From: VAZQ01 sp963807865 | GTDB lineage: Bacteria > Pseudomonadota > Alphaproteobacteria > Rhizobiales > Xanthobacteraceae | Reading direction: 5' to 3' | Length of the DNA stretch: 64,000 bases | NCBI GenBank assembly: GCA_963807865.1 | Contig: CAWEDK010000017.1 | Coordinates: 186,001 to 250,000, forward strand | Part shown: positions 19,405 to 29,247 of the stretch, one piece after another | Position numbering within the stretch: position 1 is the stretch's first letter | Layout: each line of letters opens with the position of its first letter | Notes under the pieces: generated by a model | The model's database searches: none | Seen by the model: the letters and a program-made list of their open reading frames with translations, nothing else | What the model was told of the DNA's origin: nothing | Program-made: the position numbers and the translations under genes

Positions 19405-20538
19405 ATGAGCGAGATCGAGACGCGCAATCGGTATTTCGATTCCCTGTTCGCCAATCGAAACTTGCGATGGATGGGACAGAACACCAACCACATTCCGTTG
19501 CCGGATTTGGTGCGGGACGTGATGTGGAACTCCATCACGGCCGACGAATTCCGCGCGTATGCACCGCCGCTCGGGTTCGAGGAATTGCGGGCGGCGATCC
19601 TGGACGATCTCGGGCTTCCGGGGATGAGCGCCGTCGTGACGGACGGCGGCATCGAGGCGCTCTATCACGTTTGTCATTCCAGTGCTGAGCGCGGCGGAAC
19701 CTTCGTTACCACCGACCCGGGATGGAAGTGGCCGGCGCTGTTTTCGCGCGCCGCCGGCGCCGAGGTGGTCGAGATTCCGATCTACGATCCGGCCTGCGGT
19801 TATCACCTGACGGCGGAACGGCTCGCCGAACAGGTCGATGCGCGAACGCGCGTGATTTACGTGGTCGACCCGAACAACCCGCTCGGCACCTGCGTCCCGG
19901 AGCACGAGATGCGCGAGATTTGCGCTATCGCGGCCAAGTACGGCGCGACGTTGGTGCATGACTGCACCTACCGGCACTTCGCCGACAACCACACGTTGGC
20001 GGCGCGCTTCTATCCGGAGAAGACGCTGACGATCTACAGCTTCTCGAAATGGCTCGGCCTCGCCGGACTGCGCGTGGCGGCCTTGGTCGGTCATCCGACG
20101 CTGATAGGCGCGCTCGCACAGGTCGCCCCCAACAACCTCGGATCAAACGTGCTTTCGCAACGCGCCGCGCTGGAAGGGCTGCGGCGCAAGGCTGAGTGGT
20201 TTCCCGTTACGCAGGCCATTCAGCGGGGCAATCAGGCGATGATCCGCGACGTGGCGAGTTCGTTGCCCGGATTCCATCTTCCGGTCTATCCCTCGAACGG
20301 GAACTTCCTGGTGATCGAGTGCATCGACGCGGACATTCAACCGGAAGCGATCGTGTCCGAGATGCAGAAGCACGACATCATGATCCGGCAGGGCTCGTAT
20401 CACACCGCACGCTTCGGCCATCGGTTCATCAAGGTCAGCACCACGGTGCCGAAGGAATGGGCGCAGGAGTTCTGCGACCTGCTGCCGGGAATCGCCCGAT
20501 CGGTCCGGGGACGGAAGGTCAATGCAGCGTTGTTCTGA
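19405..20538 (+). CDS. class I/II PLP-dependent aminotransferase
   Basis: A fold-type I aminotransferase of 377 aa. The PLP lysine sits in SFSKWLGLAGLR (about residue 215). VDPNNPLGT and HDCTYRHFAD carry the usual cofactor contacts. The Arg that normally holds the substrate carboxylate (RxS near the C-terminus) appears as Lys in RFIKVST, which may mean an unusual amino donor or a role as a lyase. It is the last gene of the plus-strand unit and is followed by a palindromic repeat. It may transfer or eliminate the amino group freed in this pathway. Confidence 0.85.
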   Translation: MSEIETRNRYFDSLFANRNLRWMGQNTNHIPLPDLVRDVMWNSITADEFRAYAPPLGFEELRAAILDDLGLPGMSAVVTDGGIEALYHVCHSSAERGGTFVTTDPGWKWPALFSRAAGAEVVEIPIYDPACGYHLTAERLAEQVDARTRVIYVVDPNNPLGTCVPEHEMREICAIAAKYGATLVHDCTYRHFADNHTLAARFYPEKTLTIYSFSKWLGLAGLRVAALVGHPTLIGALAQVAPNNLGSNVLSQRAALEGLRRKAEWFPVTQAIQRGNQAMIRDVASSLPGFHLPVYPSNGNFLVIECIDADIQPEAIVSEMQKHDIMIRQGSYHTARFGHRFIKVSTTVPKEWAQEFCDLLPGIARSVRGRKVNAALF

Positions 20539-20604
20539 ACGCGCCAAGATTCTGGCGTTGTTGAATGCCCCTGGTACGCGGATCAGTGAAAGGTGATCCA
20601 CAGC

Positions 20605-20760
20605 GTGTCCCGGGCGCGCTGCAGCATGAAATGCTGCTGCGCTGACCCGGGACCGCCAAAGAGGCGGAGTTCGTTACGGTTCCGGGTCTGCAGCGCACCA
20701 CTATAGCGCGTCGAAGACGCGCGTGAACGCGCTTATGGTGCTGCGCTGCGCCCGGGACAC
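20605..20760. repeat. 156-base palindromic intergenic repeat
   Basis: It begins GTGTCCCGGGCGCG and ends GCGCCCGGGACAC, with inner arms CTGCAGC and GCTGCGC and a further pair CCCGGGACCG / CGGTTCCGGG. This resembles a repeat family common in intergenic DNA of Bradyrhizobium. It lies between the convergent aminotransferase and GntR genes. Confidence 0.65.
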
Positions 20761-20798
20761 AAGCACAGGCACTGATCAGTCTTCTGCGAAAGTCAGTA

Positions 20799-21572
20799 CT
20801 AGCGGGAGAGATAGGAGCGCGCGAGCTTGGGGCGATCGAGCGTGACCTCGAAGTCGCGCCAGGATCCCATCATGTGCCGCAACAGGAGTTCCGACAGCTT
20901 GGTGCCGTCGCGCTTTTGCACGAGCGCGGCAATCTGCTCGTGCTCCGCGAGAACGCGCGACCAGGCCGTCTTGCTCGCCTCGATGAAGAACCGCACGCGC
21001 AGGATTCGGATGCTCAGCGAATTGTGCAATTCGGCCAGAAATTTGTTGCGGGCCCCGTTGACGATCGCTTGATGAATGGCCTGATTGGTGCGGAAATAGT
21101 CCTTCGACCGCGGCCCTCGAGCATGAAGCTGCACCAGCCGCTTATGAAGTTTCACGACGTTCTCTATTTCGGCGTCGGTGAAATTGATGCAAGCCATTTG
21201 CGCGCTAACGGACTCGATTGCGCCGATCGCGAAAAACAGCCCCTGAATTTCATCGAGACTCGGTTCGGCGACGATGGCGCCCCGGCGGGGCAGCGGCTTG
21301 ACCAGGCCCTCCGATGCCAATACGCGGATCGCTTCGCGCAGCGGCGTGCGCGATATCCCAAGCTGCGCACAGAGTTCCGCTTCCGGAATCCGCGCGCCAG
21401 GCGGCAGTTCGTCTTGGATGATCATATCTCGCAAAACAGCAACGACCTCGTCGTGCAAATTGCCGCGAACGATCTGCTTGCGATTGATCGCCTCTTTGGC
21501 GCCCGTCCCCTCACGCTGAGTGGGCTGCCCGGAATGAGGTGACGAATGAGCGGCTGTTTTCATGCGTTGCAT
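20799..21572 (-). CDS. GntR-family transcriptional regulator, FCD domain
   Basis: A regulator of about 257 aa. The winged helix-turn-helix lies near residues 45-100 (LPPGARIPEAELCAQLGIS, SRTPLREAIRVLASEGLV) and a C-terminal FCD ligand-binding domain follows. The longer frame to 21611 would need a TTG start; Met at 21572 or 21563 is preferred. FCD regulators usually repress catabolic operons and respond to an acid metabolite. Its position at the end of the 9.9-20.5 kb group makes it the likely regulator of that group. Confidence 0.85.
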   Translation of the reverse strand: MQRMKTAAHSSPHSGQPTQREGTGAKEAINRKQIVRGNLHDEVVAVLRDMIIQDELPPGARIPEAELCAQLGISRTPLREAIRVLASEGLVKPLPRRGAIVAEPSLDEIQGLFFAIGAIESVSAQMACINFTDAEIENVVKLHKRLVQLHARGPRSKDYFRTNQAIHQAIVNGARNKFLAELHNSLSIRILRVRFFIEASKTAWSRVLAEHEQIAALVQKRDGTKLSELLLRHMMGSWRDFEVTLDRPKLARSYLSR

Positions 21573-21796
21573 AGCGGAAAGGCGGCGAATCGCGTGTCCA
21601 TTCACAAACAAAGGCGACTATACAAACGGACTGGCAAAGCCCGCACCGCCGAATGTGCATAGTTGCTCATCAACCATGCCAGCAGATCTGATCCCTAAAG
21701 GAAAACCGGTGATTTGTCGCCTGAAATCGAGCCTTATCGGCACGAAAGAGCAGCGGAATTTGACATATGAACGGCAGTTCGCTGTTGATGATGAAA

Positions 21797-22717
21797 TTAG
21801 GGCGGCGCGCTGTTGTCGCCGCTGGTGCGCCGAATCTGCTCAGCGATCGCTTCGATTGAGGCCCCAGCCTCAATCCGGCGGCGGATGTCTTTGAGGCGCA
21901 TGAGCTGCTGGACGATCTGCGGCATCAAGTCGAGCTTTTCCATCAGACGCCAGACATAGACAAAGATCGCAAAGATGGTGCCGACGTCGGCGTTCGGCAT
22001 GTAGGTGACGCGCAGCAACACCAGAAGGAACGCCAGGATCGATAGGCCCTCAATCGCCGTCCAGTTGAGGGCATCAGCGTCGGAAAGCTTGATGCGCCAA
22101 GCGCGCACCTCGGAAAAATGACGGATGACGGCAGGCTCCTGCGCCGTCTCGATCACCTGGACCTCATGTTCGAGCTGATTGTTGAGCCCCTCGTTGAGCG
22201 TCAGCGAGCGCTTCATGTATTTGCGGTTGATGATTAAGACCGGGATGAAAAGCAGCACGGCGAGCGCGCCCAAGACGAGGTCGTAGTAAAATAGGATGGC
22301 GGCGGAGCCCACGATGCTTACCAGCGTGTTGAGGACGACCGGCATGTCCTTCTCGAAGAAGGTCACGAACTCGCGCGACATGGCTGAGCGCGCCGCCACC
22401 TTGGTGGGCTCGATGCCGGATTGGCGCTGACGCAGCACCGTATCGGTTACGATGGCGTTGTAGACTTGTGTGTAGAGGCGCGTGTCGTACATTTGCCGGC
22501 CGCAACCGATCGCTGTGTGCAGCAGCCACGCAACCATGACCGGCACGATCATCCGATAATCGTGTGCCAGCAGACCGTTTATGGCTAGACCAGTCGCCCA
22601 CGGATAGGACAGCTCCAGCAGGTCCTCAATCACGGTGAGCGTATAGGTGAACGCGATGCGCCACCGGAATGGCCGTATCGTGTTGGTTACGGAATTCGCT
22701 CGGGGGCGGTCAGGCAT
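21797..22717 (-). CDS. ABC transporter six-transmembrane-domain protein without ATPase domain
   Basis: A 306-aa membrane protein matching the type-1 exporter transmembrane half. It has about five to six hydrophobic segments, for example VIEDLLELSYPWATGLAING, VNTLVSIVGSAAILFYYDLV-like near residue 130, and GLSILAFLLVLL near 225. It ends at RRRIEAG and a charged tail, with no Walker motifs. Such stand-alone halves are annotated in rhizobial genomes, but their function is unknown. No ATPase partner is adjacent. A short same-strand frame lies 19 bases upstream. Confidence 0.75.
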   Translation of the reverse strand: MPDRPRANSVTNTIRPFRWRIAFTYTLTVIEDLLELSYPWATGLAINGLLAHDYRMIVPVMVAWLLHTAIGCGRQMYDTRLYTQVYNAIVTDTVLRQRQSGIEPTKVAARSAMSREFVTFFEKDMPVVLNTLVSIVGSAAILFYYDLVLGALAVLLFIPVLIINRKYMKRSLTLNEGLNNQLEHEVQVIETAQEPAVIRHFSEVRAWRIKLSDADALNWTAIEGLSILAFLLVLLRVTYMPNADVGTIFAIFVYVWRLMEKLDLMPQIVQQLMRLKDIRRRIEAGASIEAIAEQIRRTSGDNSAPP

Positions 22718-22735
22718 GGGGAAACCCGGTCGTAA

Positions 22736-22888
22736 TCAGCCGATCGTATAGCCGACCTCTGACTTCGAATAGCAAACGCCGACCCCGGCGTCTCGCATAT
22801 CGGCTCCCAAGGTATCTAAGTTGACTCCATCGGGCGCATCCCGTTCAATTTGCTTTACGACTTCAGTGGACATGGGCGGAGCAGACAT
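22736..22888 (-). CDS. small hypothetical protein
   Basis: A possible 50-aa protein starting at Met 22888 (MSAPPMSTEV), ending KSEVGYTIG. It contains no motif I recognise. It sits just upstream of the ABC membrane protein on the same strand, and its start nearly coincides with the opposite-strand start of the TRAP receptor. It may be a small cytosolic protein or a chance frame. Confidence 0.3.
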   Translation of the reverse strand: MSAPPMSTEVVKQIERDAPDGVNLDTLGADMRDAGVGVCYSKSEVGYTIG

Positions 22889-23960
22889 GGGCAGAGATAG
22901 GGAGATTGCGAAGGTGACAAAGTATCTCGCAGGATGCGCCGCCGGGATGTGGATGATCACGGCTCCGGCAGCCGCTGCCGAGTTTCGCGCCCTGTCGAGC
23001 TGGGATCAAAGCTACCTGCCGCGAACGGCGCTTGTTCGAGAAGTTCCTGAAGAACGTCGAAAAGGCATCGAAAGGCGACATCAAGTTCAACGTAAGCGGA
23101 CCGGAGACCGTTCCGCCGTTCGAGCAACTGCAGCCGGCCGGGTCAAACGTATTCCAGATATTGTTCTCTCACGGCGCCTATCATTTCGGAACGACGCCTT
23201 ATTTGGTCGCCATCGAAGGCCTGTCAGGGTGATCTCGCAAAATGGCGAAGCGCCGGGCTCAAGGACCAGATCGACAAGCACTATCAACGGTTCGGACTTG
23301 AAGTTGCTGGTCGTTGCCGCTGGTGCCGGAAGGCAGCGCGTACAATATCATGCTCAGGGCGCCGGTCGGGCCGTCCGGCGACCTGCAAGGCCGCAAGATC
23401 CGGGCGACGCAAACCTATGCAGGGGTCCTGTCGATGCTCGGTGCCTCGCCGGTCAATCTTCCTCCGGCGGAAATCTATCCCTCCCTGGAAAAGGGGGTGG
23501 TCGACGGCGCGGCTTGGCCGGTCATCGGTCCGCTCGGCTATCGCTGGTACGAGGTCGCAAAGTATGATCATGCGGCCAAGCTTCGGCGTGGTGGTCCATT
23601 CCGTGTTCGTGAACCTGGCGCCTGGAACAACTTGTCGGAGGCCCAGCGCAAGCTGCTGGATGACGAAGCGATGAAAATGGAAGACGACTGGTATGTCGAA
23701 TGGCCGAAGCTCGCCGAAGGGAACAGGACGGGCTGCTGGCTAAAGGCGCGCAGATGACGGAGATCGGGGCGGCACAAAAAGCCAAGCTTGCCGAAGCATG
23801 GACCACGGGCGTGTTGGATTTCACCATGCCGCGGAATCCGAAGGATATCGGCGAGCTTCGCGAATTTGCGAAGAGCAAGGGGCTGCTGCAGATAGGCCCG
23901 ACCGCGCCATCCGCCTGGCCAGCGGGCGTTGTCGGACGCGCGGCCAGCGTCCTGAACGAG
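22887..23960 (+). pseudogene. TRAP transporter receptor DctP-like, several frameshifts
   Basis: The periplasmic solute receptor of a TRAP importer for organic acids. It opens with a signal peptide (KVTKYLAGCAAGMWMITAPA). Fragments in different frames are collinear with the family: LFEKFLKNVEKASKGDIKF, GSAYNIMLRAPVG, RKIRATQTYAGVLSMLGASP, KGVVDGAAWPVIG and the C-terminal DFTMPRNPKDIGELREFAK. At least five single-base breaks lie between them, for example an extra T near 23033 and an extra G near 23229. The exact stop cannot be placed; the next gene starts at 23968. An error-free sequence probably encodes an intact protein. Confidence 0.65.
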
Positions 23961-23967
23961 GTGAACA

Positions 23968-24511
23968 ATGCCGGAGCAAGACGGTGCACGGCCTGGCAGT
24001 ATGCCTGGGCCGCCTTGCGCGTTGCATGATGGATTGAGCCGCATCTCGTTTTCGGCTGCGGCCATGCTTGCGCTCGCCGTCATCGCAATCTCGTTCTGCT
24101 ACGAGGTGGTTGCGCGATACTTTTTCAACTGCGCCGACAATCTGGGCGAGTCCGTTTGCCTCCTATGGGCTGTGCGCCTCGATTTTCCTGGCGATGCCCG
24201 AGCTCACGCGGACGTCGTCGCATATCGCTTTGAATTTTCTCGAAGACGCCTTGTCTCCGTGACTGAAGCGCGCCTGCGGTGGCGGTTCATCCAAGTCGTT
24301 GTCTGCCGCGGTCTGCGGCCTGGCTGCCTGGATAACCGGCGAGCCGCTTGGAGCGACTTCACCTTCGGGATCATGACCAACACCTATTATCCGATTCCGA
24401 AATGGTGGCTGTCCGCGATCATCCCGTATGGCATGGCGAGCTCAGCAGTCTACTTTCTGCGTCATGCGGCGCGCCGGCAGGCGACGGCGACTGCCAAGAG
24501 TGAGTTCTTTC
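23968..24511 (+). pseudogene. TRAP transporter small permease DctQ-like, frameshifted
   Basis: The small membrane subunit of the TRAP importer. The ATG at 23968 follows GAGGTGAAC. The first transmembrane helix reads AAAMLALAVIAISFCYEVVA and the DctQ signature VARYFFN follows. Later pieces in other frames (ASIFLAMPELTRTSSHIAL, then PKWWLSAIIPYGMASSAVYF) supply the remaining helices. I count about three breaks. It lies between receptor and large permease, the standard gene order. Confidence 0.6.
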
Positions 24512-25835
24512 ATGACCTGGTGGGTTGCGCTCTCGCTGGCGTTGTCGCTGCTGCTGGTGCTGCTTGCCATCGGCGTTCCGATTTTCGTCAGTTTTCTGCT
24601 GCTCAATGTTGCCGGCGTGCTGGTGTTCCTCGGGCCTGCCGGATTCGGATTGTTCGCGGCCAGCATCTTCACCACCGCGAATATCAGCGCGCTGGCGGCG
24701 GTCCCGCTGTTCATCCTCATGGGCGATATTCTATTCCGGTCCGGCGCAATGGAGGTGCTGTTCAATTCCCTCGATCGCCTGATCGGCCGCATTCGCGGAC
24801 GGCAGTATGTGCTCTGCATTCTGCTGTCCGCGATCCTCGGCGCGCTATCCGGCGCAGCGATGGCTGTCGCGGGAATGCTCGGCCGTTCGCTCTATCCCTC
24901 GATGATCCGCCGCGGCTACGATATCCGCCTGTCGGTCGGGACGATTCTTGGCGGGGCCAGCCTTGATCCGATCATTCCGCCGAGCGTGCTGGCCATCATC
25001 ATCGCGACGCTGGCGCAGATCTCGACCGGAAAGATGCTGGTAGCCGGGATCCTCCCGGGGTTGCTGCTGACCGGGATGTTCCTGATCTACGTCTGTCATT
25101 TTGCTCTGGTCCAAGCCGAGCCTGGCACCGGACGTTGCGGCCGACCTGACCGAGGGCGCAACCACGCAGAGGCAGCGCGCTCATGGCCGTTTTGCGCATG
25201 CTGCCCTGCGCTTCATCTTCTTCCTGGTGATGGGGCTGGTGCTGCTCGGCATCGCGACACCGACCGAGGCCGCAGCAACCGGGGTATTTGGCGCGATCGT
25301 TCTCGCGCTCTTCTACCGCGCGTCTGTCCTGGAGAATGCTGATGGAGGCGTTGCGCGTCCGCCGTGACGGTGTCCGCGCTGCTTCTGCTGGTGATGTGCT
25401 GCGCGGTCATGTTCAGCCAGTTGCTGACGTTTGCCGGCGCTCCCCGCGCTCTTGGCGGAGATCGTTGCAGGGCTCGGTCTGTCTGCGCCGTCATGGTTTT
25501 TGCGATGCTGGCGCTTCCGTTCGTTCTGTTCATGTTCCTCGACCAGATCGCTCTGATGCTCGTCCTCGTCCCCATCTACATGCCGATCCTGAAGACCTAC
25601 GGGGATCGATGAGATCTGGTTCTGGACGCTGTTCCTGGTGGTCGCGACGGTCGGCGGAATTTCTCCGCCCTTCGGCTATACATTGTTCGCCATGAAGAGC
25701 GCCGCGCCGGAAGTTCCGATGAGCACGATCTACAGCGCCGCCTGGCCGTTCGTCTGGATCATCGTGCTGGGAATGCTCGTGATGGCGCTCTTTCCGCCGA
25801 TCATCACGTTCCTGCCGAATCTCGCGATGCGGTAA
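24512..25835 (+). pseudogene. TRAP transporter large permease DctM-like, frameshifted
   Basis: The large membrane subunit of the TRAP importer, expected length about 440 aa. The first 200 residues are intact, with many hydrophobic helices and DctM motifs: PLFILMGDILFRSG, GALSGAAMAVAGMLG and GGASLDPIIPPSVL. Breaks follow near 25120, 25340, 25450, 25490 and 25605. The C-terminal frame ATVGGISPPFGYTLFAMK (a second conserved DctM box) runs to TAA at 25835. No ordinary stop substitutions are seen, so indel errors are the simplest explanation. Confidence 0.65.
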
Positions 25836-25891
25836 ACCCGCGCGCTTTCGTCTCAGACACGCAAGCTGGCGATGCGTTTGAGTTCCGAACG

Positions 25892-27478
25892 CTAAATCTT
25901 TCCATTGACGGTGCGGGGTAGGGCGTCGGTGAATTCGATCTCGCGTGGGTACATGAATGGCGGAGCCGATTGCTTGAAGAAGTCCTGCAATTCGAGCTTC
26001 AGGGTATCGCTGGCGTCCAATGAGTCTTTCAGGACAATGTAAGCCTTGACGATATGCGGCCGTTCGCCGGTTCGATCGGGTGCGGCCGTGCAGGCGCACT
26101 CCGCGATGCGCGGATGTCTCATGAGGACCTGTTCGACATCGATTGGCGAGATGGAATGGCCGCCGCTGACGATCATCTCGTCATACCGGGCGATATAGCG
26201 GATATAGCCACCTGCCTCCCACGCGACGAGATCCTGAAACACGTTCCATCCGTCGCGAACGGTCTGTTGCTGGGCCTCCGGCTTGTTCAGATAGTGCGTT
26301 CCGGTCGGCCCCCGGACGCAGAGCAACCCGGGAATACCCTCCTCAACGGGCTCGAAGGTTTCAGGATGCCGGATTGTCACCTCATAACCCGGAATCGGCC
26401 GGCCGATGACGCCGGCTTTGGGAGGCGACATCTTGTGCCGCAGCCCGAGAAAGATATTCAGCAATTCGGTCGTCCCGAGGAATTGCTCCAGCGCGACGCC
26501 GGTCGCACTGAACCAAGCCTGCTCGACTTCGACCGGCAGAGGCTCGCCACCGCAGAGAGCGAGCCGTAGCTTCGGCAACGCAAGTTGTCGTTCCGCAATC
26601 AGCCGGCCCAGGCGATTGTAATAGGTCGAGACGCCGACCACGATGGTCACGCCGTATTCCAACATATTGGTGACTAACGCCTGGGCGGACTTGTCAGTCG
26701 ACAGCACCGCCGTAGCTCCAGAGCGAAGCGTGTAGTGGACGAAAAAGCCGAGCCCAAGTGCGAAGGGAATTGACGGTGGGCCGGCGATGACATCGTCCGG
26801 CGTCATGCCGAGACAGTAATCGCTGTAGGTATCTGGCGTTGACAACAGGTCGGCATGGCTGTGGCATGTTCCTTTCGGCCGGCCGGTGCTTCCGGATGTA
26901 TAAAGGATCAGGCAGACATCGTCGGCGGCGGTGTCCGCATAGGACCAGGTCGGCTCAGGAGAGCCGCTGAGATCAAGCGAGCCCAATGTGCCGGGTGTAT
27001 CGCTCTGAACGACAACAACCTGCTTGAGCGATGAACAACGGTCCTGAAGGCCTTCGACCTCGCTCAGCAAATCCGCATCAACGATGATGACCGTTGCCAC
27101 GCAATCGTTGATCCGGTAGGCGAGATCGTCCGAGCGAAGCTGGACGTAGGTCGGAACGGCGATGGCGCCGACGGCCTGCACGGCGAGCAGCATGTAGATG
27201 AGGTCGACGGTGTCGTCCTGCCTGAGGACGATCGCATCTTCTTTGCCCAAACCTAGACGCCGTAACGCGTCGGCCCGCCGAGCAACTTCGCCCCGCAGGG
27301 TTTCATACGTAATGCGTTGTCCACGGCAGATGTAAGCGACGCGCGTGGAAAACCCCTTCGCGACGGCGCCTTCGAGCAAGGATTTGGCGATGTTCAGGTG
27401 CGCGGGATAATGGAGCTCCGGCAGTGCCCGGAAGGTCGCTGGTCGCTCCGAAGGGGCGAGGCCCTCATACTTCTTCAT
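25892..27478 (-). CDS. benzoate-CoA-ligase-like AMP-dependent synthetase, C-terminus cut by amber codon
   Basis: An ANL-family acid-CoA ligase of 528 aa. Motifs are LILYTSGSTGRPKG (A3), EQFLGTTELL (A5), QDLVAWEAGGYIRYIARYDE (A7 area), IVSGGHSISPIDVEQVL (A8) and LPRTVNGKI (A10 with catalytic Lys). The next codon is TAG where the family has Gln (KIQRSELKRIA). The text after it, RSELKRIASLRV and a TGA at 25853-25855, continues the family pattern in the same frame. A C-to-T change or a base-call error therefore removes 13 residues, but the lysine is kept. It is convergent with the TRAP genes and probably activates the imported aromatic or alicyclic acid. Confidence 0.85.
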   Translation of the reverse strand: MKKYEGLAPSERPATFRALPELHYPAHLNIAKSLLEGAVAKGFSTRVAYICRGQRITYETLRGEVARRADALRRLGLGKEDAIVLRQDDTVDLIYMLLAVQAVGAIAVPTYVQLRSDDLAYRINDCVATVIIVDADLLSEVEGLQDRCSSLKQVVVVQSDTPGTLGSLDLSGSPEPTWSYADTAADDVCLILYTSGSTGRPKGTCHSHADLLSTPDTYSDYCLGMTPDDVIAGPPSIPFALGLGFFVHYTLRSGATAVLSTDKSAQALVTNMLEYGVTIVVGVSTYYNRLGRLIAERQLALPKLRLALCGGEPLPVEVEQAWFSATGVALEQFLGTTELLNIFLGLRHKMSPPKAGVIGRPIPGYEVTIRHPETFEPVEEGIPGLLCVRGPTGTHYLNKPEAQQQTVRDGWNVFQDLVAWEAGGYIRYIARYDEMIVSGGHSISPIDVEQVLMRHPRIAECACTAAPDRTGERPHIVKAYIVLKDSLDASDTLKLELQDFFKQSAPPFMYPREIEFTDALPRTVNGKI

Positions 27479-27675
27479 AGAGGCTTCACCTGATGCATCC
27501 GGATTGATGGTGGTGGGAGGGAAAGGAAAAGCGCGCCCGGCGGCCTCGGCAGGCTTGGGAGCTTTGCCACAATAGGAGAAGTTCCGATTTCGGAATCAAT
27601 CCGGCCGACCGATACCGCGTGAGTTCGAAGCGACGACAGATGGGAGACCACGCGGTTGCATGACCGGATTGGTAT

Positions 27676-28754
27676 TCATCGCTTGAGCAGCGGGAGCACC
27701 TCTTCGGCAATGCGCTTCATCTGGCCGAACTGATCGGGAGAGCCGATCACGAGCTGGAAGACCGTCACTCCGATGTCGATATAGCTCTGCAGAGTTGCCG
27801 CAACCTCTTCCGGCGGTCCCGCAAGGGCCCAACGGTCGACGAGGTCGTCCCAGACAGGCGGACCATGAAAATCCGCCAGATGCCGCCTCACGCCGTCCCG
27901 CGCAGCGTCGCGGTCCTCATCAACGTTGACGAAGCAATTAAACGCCTTGGTGAAGACCTTGTTCGGCGCCTTTTCGGCCGCATACTTCATGACACGCGCC
28001 CATTTCTCTTCGTACTGAGCGGCGGTCAAATGAAGCCCAAGCCAACCGTCGGCGTGGTCTACGATACGTTTGTAAGGCCCGAACACGAATTTACCGGCAA
28101 ACTTTTCCTGCCAGCTATGGTGCACCGGCGCGCCCGGCTTGAGCGGGAAGTAGATGCCGGCTCCCATCAGGACGGGAGGGAGACTCAGGGGCGGGCCTGC
28201 CCCAACGTGATTTCATTAAATGAATAGAATTCACCGTGATGCGAAAATTTGTCCTCGGACCACAGACGCCTGATCACATCGATCGTCTCGGAGAAGAGCC
28301 GACCTCGCGCCTCATAGATCCGCTGTGGATCAAGCGTCAAGTCGTGGCGCAACGCGGTCAGCGCTTCATACTCGCGTTTAAGCAAGGTCCCAGTTCCGGC
28401 ACCGGTGCCTACGCCCATGATGGCGCGCCCGCCGGACGCTGCGAAGAGCGTCGCCCATTGCTGGGCCAGGATGACCGGATTGCGGACATGCGGCATAAGC
28501 ACGCCGCTGCCCAGAGCGATGCGCTTGGTCGCGCCGGCGATATAGGAGAGAACTGCAATCGGATCGTATGCTGCCGTTGTCCGTCGTCCGAGCGGCGCGT
28601 CATGTACCCAAACAGCGTCAAAGCCCATGGCCTCTGCTTGGACGCCGGCGCGCAGGAGGTCTGCCAGCTCATAGCTCTTGCCGGTGATTCCGGTCGCGTT
28701 GTTGATCGAGACGCCGACGAGTGGTTTTGCATTAAGATCCATTTTGGCGTACAC
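27676..28754 (-). CDS. LLM-class flavin-dependent oxidoreductase, one frameshift
   Basis: A luciferase-like monooxygenase of about 360 aa (F420- or FMN-dependent TIM barrel). The N-terminal frame shows GFDAVWVHDAPLG, IALGSGVLMPHVRNPVILAQ and FSHHGEFYSFNEITLG. The C-terminal frame shows CFVNVDEDRDAARDGVRR and ALAGPPEEVAATLQSYIDIG. The two meet near 28195 in a run of four C; one missing C restores the frame as RPPLSLPPVLMGAGIYF. GTG 28754 follows GGAGG closely; ATG 28742 is the alternative. It may oxidise the same substrate as the ligase upstream on the same strand. Confidence 0.83.
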
Positions 28755-29247
28755 CGCCCTCCGAAATTGTCGCGCTTTGCGGGATCAGTCGTGGATGTCT
28801 TCGTTCTTTGTTAGATCACGCCGGAAAACGTAGGTTGGCCCAGCGGGGTCCTATCGTTGGGGGAAATCCAAAGCGTGGATTGAATAATATCCGTGACCGC
28901 ATCGGGCGGTATGTCAGAAGGGGTGAGTTGAGGAGGCGTGCTGCACACTGGAAGCTGGCGCGGACGCGTCAAGCTTGTCAAGTATTCGCCTCGCTCACGG
29001 GCGATTGGTCATCACAGTGACGACAGCAGCTCTGCTTGCTGCCGGTTCCATCGCGACAACGCCGAGAATTTCGCAATTTATTGGGGTGACGGTCGGCAGA
29101 GAGCGATTCGATGGCGACTACGTGCCCGGCGTGCAGTTCGGGTGCTTCCCATACGTGCGTCTCAGAACCCATTCCCACCCTATCATTCCAGACGCAATCC
29201 GCTGTACCGGTTCGGCGTCGAAGAAAGCGGTATAGGACGAAGAACTT
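28755..29247. other. 493-base region without a recognised gene
   Basis: Short frames on both strands (for example 28938-29261) show no domain or coding pattern. The stretch separates the start of the flavin oxidoreductase from the 3' end of the crotonase gene on the same strand. I see no strong hairpin or repeat. Confidence 0.5.

Noticed and set aside
27486..27710. A 74-codon minus-strand frame near the CoA ligase start
   Set aside because: It has no motif, overlaps the end of the flavin oxidoreductase and contains chance-like Ser/Arg-rich text.
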